In this document: in pieces, positions 58,191-64,000 of the stretch
How positions within the stretch are numbered: position 1 is the first letter of the stretch
Layout: each line of letters opens with the position of its first letter
Source of the DNA: Mauremys mutica
Taxonomy: Eukaryota; Chordata; Testudines; Geoemydidae
DNA length: 64,000 bases
Direction of reading: 5' to 3'
Assembly: GCF_020497125.1 (NCBI RefSeq)
Contig: NC_059081.1
Coordinates: 56,936,768 to 57,000,767 of the forward strand
The notes under the pieces: model-generated
Database searches by the model: none
What the model was told of the DNA's origin: nothing
The model's input: only the letters and a program-made list of their open reading frames with translations
Program-made: the position numbers and the translations under genes

Positions 58191-60503
58191 TAGATGAATT
58201 TAGCTCGATGTCATCCAAAATCACAATTTTAAAAAAGAATTTATTTTTTCATGCTGTTTCCCTTCCAAATACATATGTTGTCCAACCAATGCCATTTGTG
58301 GAAGAGTGAGAACAGTGATTCTACTTATTACCAGGCAGAAAAAGCTTGAAGAAGATCAAAAGAACTGGTAAATTCCAAAGTTAAAGTTTGCTTTTTTTAT
58401 TTGTTTATAATTCTCATGAAATTGCTGCTTTAATGCACAAATTATTATTTCATAGAGCCTTCTCTCTTTGGATTCGGAGAGCTACGTGTGATTCCTTTTG
58501 TGATGTGAAATACTGACCACATGGGAATGAGTTTTCTCATTACACTCATGATTACGTCAACTGAAGGTCTCACTGGTAATTTTGCTCCTCCTCTGTACGA
58601 CAAACATCAGTCTAATGCTATCGTTACATATGTAACTTGAATTCAGTATCATTTCTCTGTACAAACATCACACAGTTCCATTACAACCCCATTCTTAGAA
58701 TTTGTATGCAAGAATGAGAGTTTTTTTGTCTTCTAAATGGAGTGTTTAATAAAGACCAGTGTGCTCAGGGCTTTATATCAGAGGGAAAATTTGTAACCCA
58801 GAGAGCTTCATGATATAAAAACCCAAGCACAGAAACACACTGTACAGAAAAAAATACAGTGAGCAGACAGTGATCTGCCTTTGCATGAGTGCATGGGATG
58901 GGAAGGTGTGCAAGGGCAGATCACAACAGCAGTCTCTGAGAATGCTCAGTTCTGCCTCCTTCCAGAGAACACATCACCCAGATAGGGGTGAGGCCATGCC
59001 CCATTCCCCACTACACTGGCCCATGGACCCAAGCTGGTGCACTGTTGGGAATAATATGCACCACTGCTGTGGATGGTGTACAGCGATAATTCCCCTCCCC
59101 CTGCACGCCCTGGGAGAGATTGTCTGCTCTATTAGGCTTTGTGCCTGATTATGCAATTATATAGGAGAACTTAGTGCAGATGGAAGGTGCTGACTTGACA
59201 TCCATGGGGTCTGAAGTCTCCTCTTGACCAACAGAACGAGCACAGCAAAGGCTACCACAGTACAAATTCCCCAAACCACCCTGTCCATGCATCTCAGTGT
59301 GACATGGAAGGACCGGTGTTGCTAGGGGTGACTTTTCAGTATGTGTCTACTTGTCCATTGGGGACTGTATTGAAAAGATTGAACAATATGATTTTTTGTC
59401 CCTACAGACTTGGCTTGGTTTTAAAATTGTGACCAGGAAAGCCAAAGCTGTGAATCGGATTGCCAGTCCCCTCAGCTATCCAATACTCACTATATCTGTA
59501 ATATTTTCTATATCTTCCAGAGTTTTTTAACAACATATATATGCCCATTACATTTAGCTGCTGTATTTCTCTCTGCTAAATTGCACCACAAACTCCGTAT
59601 ATAAGGTGTTAGTATCTTTTGCATCACACATTATTTGTTGTACGTGTGATACACACTTTGCTTTGTCTTCTAAAATTCCAGCTCATACTTAGTTAAAACA
59701 CTTTACATGTTCAGACATACGTTTTCTGTTTAGCGTTTGTTTTGATTAGTAATTCATTTTATCTTTAAAAAAAGGAAAATCACTGTTTATAAAGTCGTAT
59801 CCTGACATCAAAGGATCTTCTGACTGTGCCTGCCATACTGTTTAAGGTACAGTGGAGTGATTTTAAAACAAACAAACAAAAAAGCCTATTGGGATAATTA
59901 TTAAGGAAATCTCTAGTTTGTTGTTTGGGCAGCTGAAAAAGTCAGTATGTAACTTCTGGCAGCCCTTTCCGACCAACAGAGTGGGGGCACAACTGGTTCC
60001 ACTTGGGAAAGATACGAAATAAAACTTACTTCAGAAACTCCTGTTATTCCGTTGGGAGGCCAGGGACAGATTAAGTGGAGGACTTGCCAGTTGAAAATAG
60101 TTGCAATTGCATTGTTAACCATGAATCAGATAACTCCATTTCTTAATCATAGTAAATGTAAAATGCTTAATTGTTCTGGCTTGCTAGAGATGGATGGGGT
60201 GACAGTTTGTGCCCAGAATAATGCCACTGTGGGTATTTGTTGGAACACACTTTAACTTTTTTTGATTATCCTTTCTTAAAAATAATTTAAAATAATTATT
60301 AGATTACATTCCATGCAAGTTAACACATTCAATAAAATTTATATGAGCCCATTCTAGGGATTTTCTAATTACACCGTGGAGTGTTTTTTTAACATAGGTC
60401 ATAGAAATCCATTTTAACTGTGAACCATGACACTTCTCTGGACATTCATCTGGCCACACTTGACATATTGGGATTTAAACCAGACCTATAGATTAAAAGA
60501 ATT
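58191..60503. other. Non-coding stretch, nothing recognised
   Basis: AT-rich with scattered short ORFs, none with a known motif or splice support. Confidence 0.45.
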
Positions 60504-60590
60504 AGGGCCTGATCCTGAAAGGTGCTGTGCACCCTCAGCTCTCAGTGAAGTCAGTAAGAATTGGGGGCACACTGCACCTCTCAGCATGGA
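60504..60590. repeat. Palindromic repeat (GCCTGATCCTGAAAGGTGC)
   Basis: It pairs AAGGTGCTGTGCACCCTCAG with GGGGGCACACTGCACCTCTC around a GTGAAGTCAGTAAGA core. Family of 40285-40415. Confidence 0.5.
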
Positions 60591-61239
60591 GCACTGGGTG
60601 GCTAATATGGGTACCCAAGGGTTGTCTTAACTAGCTCTCCCAGGCTCTGTGGTGTTCCTTGATTACAGTCAATCCCACAACTTTCAAATAAAGTAGAGCA
60701 AATGTAAACACTGGTTTCTATTTATGGGCTGGGCTACTTGTACAGATCCAAACAAAACCAAACCATTCATTCTCTGCAGCTTCTGTAATGGCCTTCTCTT
60801 TTTGCCTCAAGTACTGCATTGGGGTAGTAAGATAAGCTTTCTTTTAAGATATGTTTTCCAATATATTATATTATCTGTGTGTAGAAGCAGTTTCTAGGCC
60901 TCTTTGCAGCTTACTAGACTCCTCTGCTGACACACCCTGAATTCAGGTACTGGAATCCTACATAAAGATACAAACTGTGCTGGTTCATACTGGGAGGTGG
61001 CTCTAGTTACCTCCCAATCACCATGTAAAAAGAATGGAGTGTCTTTCTGAGGCAGCCACAGCTGGAAACTTAAAATGAGTTTTGCTTTGTTATTTTAGTT
61101 ACTGATAAAGCCACACCCCTGGAAGGAGATGAGTATATGTGTATACTCTGTTTGGAGCAGGGAGGGAGATGTATATGCTTTAACTGCTGTGGATGTGTTC
61201 TGGCATATCTGGGATAGTAACAGTAATTATTAATGATAC
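60591..61239. other. Non-coding stretch, nothing recognised
   Basis: No supported gene or repeat. Confidence 0.45.
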
Positions 61240-61320
61240 TGTGCAATTTTATGTAGCCTCCAGCCCAGCATCTCAAAGCACTTTACAAATATTAATAAAT
61301 GTAACTTCACAGTATTAGAC
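61240..61320 (-). repeat. SINE tail fragment, reverse orientation
   Basis: AGCATCTCAAAGCACTTTAC and AAATATTAATAAATGTAACT are the inverse of the turtle SINE tail. Confidence 0.5.
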
Positions 61321-61453
61321 AGAACCATCCAGAAGTGTGGTCTCCTGTATTCTTTGCAGAAATTCTCACCTCGGATCAAGTTAGCAGATCTTGATTCAGC
61401 CATAAGGTATGTAGGCATCACCAATATGAACACAGTATAGACACCTACCTAGG

Positions 61454-61600
61454 GCTTGTCTACACAGTGCCATAGTCCACATTAGAGGGGGGTAAATTCT
61501 AGTGCAGGCAAGTGTGTTGTATACTAACTGGCCCATGTGGACCCTGCTGGCTTGCACTAAAAGTTCCCTAGTACACGTTAATGGAGCCCTGTTTCAAACA
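61454..61600. repeat. Harbinger-like MITE fragment
   Basis: GGGCTTGTCTACACAGTGCC gives a Harbinger-type end. GGCCCATGTGGACCCTGCTG and TTGCACTAAAAGTTCCCTAG are familiar interior parts. The right end is missing. Confidence 0.5.
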
Positions 61601-63009
61601 GTACTCTGCAAGTAGGCTGCAAAAGGTAACTGCTCTAAGACATGTGATAGTGCATACATTGATATGATTTATACATGGTTTTATTTTTTAAAAATTCCCC
61701 TAAAGAATGCTGCTTCTCTGGAAGCTCAATACATGACCAGATTTCTTGGTGAGGAGAAAAAGAGTGATATACATGCATCTGGGAGAGATGGGGAATTAGT
61801 CTGTCCCATCGGGTTATTAATAATACCCCTGTAATGGATGCCAAAAAAAAAACTGGCTGTATTTTGTGCAACAAACCAACAGAAAACAGGCTAAACTGCC
61901 TTTAGATAGCAAGTAAACATCACAGTCATGAAAAAATGTACTCCTAGGTGTTGGAAGTATGATACTATAGGAGCTTGTGAAGTAGGTAGAATTCGTTTTA
62001 TCTAATACCAATTTTCTGAGGTCTTGTGCTACAGCAGAATCTACAATTCATCCTTTTAACGATCTTGGAGCTTCCAGTGGTTCCAGGATTTTACAGTGGA
62101 GTTTTAAGAATCATTTACTGTTAAATATTAAGTGCTTAACCATGTAATGGTGAACTTCTGTTGTCATGTGGCTCACAGGTGTCCCTGCTAAGGGTCCAAT
62201 CCAAGTCCCAATGGTGTCATCAGGAGTTGGATTGGGTCCTAAATACCCTGAGAAGAAAAAAATACTGGCACCAAATCCGCAGAGAAAAAGGAATGAGATA
62301 ATGACTAAATACTGGGATGGGGGAAAAGAGTGTTTACAGGATGTTTATGTGTTTTCTAGACACATGGCAGTTTTGAATGAGTTTGGGGCCCAGTCCTGAA
62401 GTCCTAATTCATACAGAACTTCTGGTCAGTCAGTGGGAGGTTGAGTATAAGATAGCAGAATTGGACTCTTAGCATCATGCCCTTGAAGAGCTACATGTCA
62501 CAGTAAACATGTTGCAGCACGTTTATTCTTCTAACCATGTTATTTCATGCTTTACCTGAAACAGTGTCAACTATGTGCCTGATTGCATGGCGTGCTCTTT
62601 GCTAAAGGATCATACAGAACAATTTGCCTTTTCTTTCTAACAGGTCTCCTGCATTTTAAACCATGCTGGCAAAAGGAAGTCAGAATGTTGCCTGATTGTA
62701 AATTGTTCTTTATTTATCATAATTCCAGTATGGATCAGTACTGAATATAGATGTTTCCCGCTGGGCAAAATTCTGGCTTGTTTGTAAGAGCTAGTCAAAT
62801 CCTGCAGGCCTTATGCAGTTGTTTCTCAGTACCGAAGTCCGGTTGCCTGAGTCAGGTGCAGAGCTTATCATTTTGGTTTAGTAGTGGATAGAGGATGATT
62901 ACAGTTCTGGTGCTCAGTAAATCCCCTTTCTCCCCTCAGTGAAAATATGTAACTCTCTTACAGTAAGGAAAAATGTACATTATAAACCCCTGCATGATTT
63001 GTCCTCAGA
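61601..63009. other. Non-coding stretch, nothing recognised
   Basis: No supported gene or named repeat. Confidence 0.45.
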
Positions 63010-63285
63010 GGGTGAGATCCTGCAGGATGCTGACTCTCTTCTTCTCCTGTTGTCTTTAATGGGAGCTGAAAGCACCCTGCACCTCACTGGATCAACAGTC
63101 ACTCATTCTGGATTAGTAGTAAATACATCCTGAGTACAAATTTACAGGGTGCTCGTACTGAAGGTGATGAGAGTCTGGCCATTGACTTGGAGCCCAGTCC
63201 TGATAGATGCTGAGCATCTCCTGCTCCTGTTGACTACATCAGAAGTTGCAGGTGCTCATTATCTCTGTCAGTATCAGATCCTTCG
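63010..63285. repeat. Two tandem copies of a palindromic repeat
   Basis: The segments 63010-63095 (GTGAGATCCTGCAGGATGC, GGGAGCTGAAAGCACCC) and 63184-63285 (CCCAGTCCTGATAGATGC, GTTGCAGGTGCTCATTATC) both follow the GATCCTGCAGGTGC palindrome family of 40285-40415. Confidence 0.45.
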
Positions 63286-63354
63286 TTCACCAGAACTCAC
63301 CTGCTTCCCCATGACCGTGAGTACCCACAAAGAAAGGTCTCCTCGGTGTTCAAT

Positions 63355-63500
63355 TTTATAGATTTATAGGGGCCAGTGTGACCATCTCGTCTGACCTCCA
63401 GCATAATATAGGCCATAGAACTTCACCATGTGATTCCTGCACAAACCCATAACTTCTGGTTGCACTAGAGCACACCATTTGGAAAGGCATCCGGTCTTGA
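63355..63500 (-). repeat. CR1 LINE 3' end, reverse orientation
   Basis: TTATAGATTTATAGGGGCCA, GTGACCATCTCGTCTGACCT, CCAGCATAATATAGGCCATA and CATCCGGTCTTGATTTG are the inverse of a diverged CR1 end. The TG microsatellite follows directly. Confidence 0.75.
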
Positions 63501-63502
63501 TT

Positions 63503-63527
63503 TGTGTGTGTGTGTGTGTGTGTGTGT
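63503..63527. repeat. (TG)n microsatellite
   Basis: About twelve TG units between the CR1 fragment and the hairpin at 63531. Confidence 0.95.
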
Positions 63528-63530
63528 AAT

Positions 63531-63600
63531 GACTATGTCTCTATATTATTTTCCCTTTTAAAATATATATTAAAAGGGAAAATAATATAGAGACATAGTC
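63531..63600. repeat. Perfect 30-bp-arm hairpin
   Basis: Arms at 63531-63560 (starting GACTATGTCTCTATATTATT) and 63571-63600 are exact reverse complements, with the spacer AAATATATAT. No transposon end or target duplication was recognised around it. Confidence 0.95.
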
Positions 63601-64000
63601 TAAAGAACTGTAATAAATTGAAATAATAATGGCAGGCTCTGACTAATGGGCAACAATCCACCTGAGCTTTCCCCCAATGAAAGCACTCTGGCTCTCCAGT
63701 CAAATACTTTCTTCCATCTTCCCAGTCTCAAGACAGACTTATTCTCAACTCCCCTATCCTGAACTCCATGACAGCCTTCCTCTGGGTTATAACCAAGTGT
63801 TAGTGCCAATTATACATAGGCTTGACAACTAGAGAGAATATGGAGCCATGCTGTGCCCCACGTCCTGCTGACTGGATGAGCCATCCTCTTCTACTGGCAC
63901 TCAAAATCATAAACAAAACCTCACTTGCTCTGCTCTGCAGAGCCTCTATCTGTGGCCTACATGACCAATAGCACCGATAGTTTCTTCTGTGGATTGGGTG
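63601..64000. other. Non-coding stretch at the right edge
   Basis: No gene or named repeat recognised. Confidence 0.45.

Noticed and set aside
45085..63527. Microsatellites considered as CRISPR-like or regulatory arrays
   Set aside because: They are simple dinucleotide runs without spacers. CRISPR arrays are not expected in vertebrate DNA.

Overview
The window is vertebrate nuclear DNA, mostly intron or intergenic sequence packed with interspersed repeats. It has no operons, no dense coding and no bacterial features. The repeats point to a turtle (Testudines). I recognise CR1 LINE 3' ends, the tRNA-derived SINE with a CR1-type tail, many short hAT-type elements with 8-bp target duplications, and PIF/Harbinger elements carrying a Myb/SANT-like gene. 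The turtle assignment comes from remembered repeat families, not from a search.

Host genes. Two well-formed coding exons on the + strand (4671-4782 and 7188-7288) are open in phase-compatible frames and have good splice sites. They belong to a gene I cannot name. A CpG-rich block near 38190-38620 ends in a plausible splice donor (38488) and probably marks the promoter and first exon of a + strand transcript. Everything else host-derived is weaker: a possible terminal exon near 22939 and a possible short exon at 39714-39789.

Mobile elements by region. At 2-4 kb there is a SINE with a nested 66-bp insertion and a 124-bp hAT MITE. At 8.6-10.7 kb lie a GC-rich hAT element and a 5'-truncated minus-strand LINE with a broken reverse-transcriptase active site and a C-terminal zinc finger. 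At 11-13.7 kb lies a decayed Harbinger element with a spliced Myb-like gene, abutting a CR1 tail. At 18.6-24.5 kb there is a cluster of palindromic repeats and short hAT/Harbinger MITEs. At 28.3 kb is a Harbinger transposase (HARBI1-like) fragment. At 36.4-39.1 kb are an 804-bp hAT element with internal tandem repeats, nested in an older palindromic repeat, and two related short hAT MITEs flanking the CpG island. At 40.3-42.9 kb are a CR1 3' end and a nested hAT/GC-rich element. A Tc1/mariner-type MITE lies at 46.9 kb. A complete 2.1-kb Harbinger element with TTA duplications occupies 51.1-53.2 kb. SINE, CR1 and a head-to-head retro-insertion lie at 54-56 kb. The right edge has a CR1 tail, a TG microsatellite and a perfect 70-bp hairpin.

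Functionally, the only system visible is the two-component PIF/Harbinger transposition machinery (Myb-like DNA-binding protein plus DDE transposase), present here as inactive pieces at three separate places. I found no RNA genes, CRISPR arrays or clearly new multigene system. The most unusual items are structural: the perfect palindrome, the twin-primed-looking insertion, the duplicated 43-bp segment and the repeated AAACCGGTTT palindromes near the Harbinger ends.
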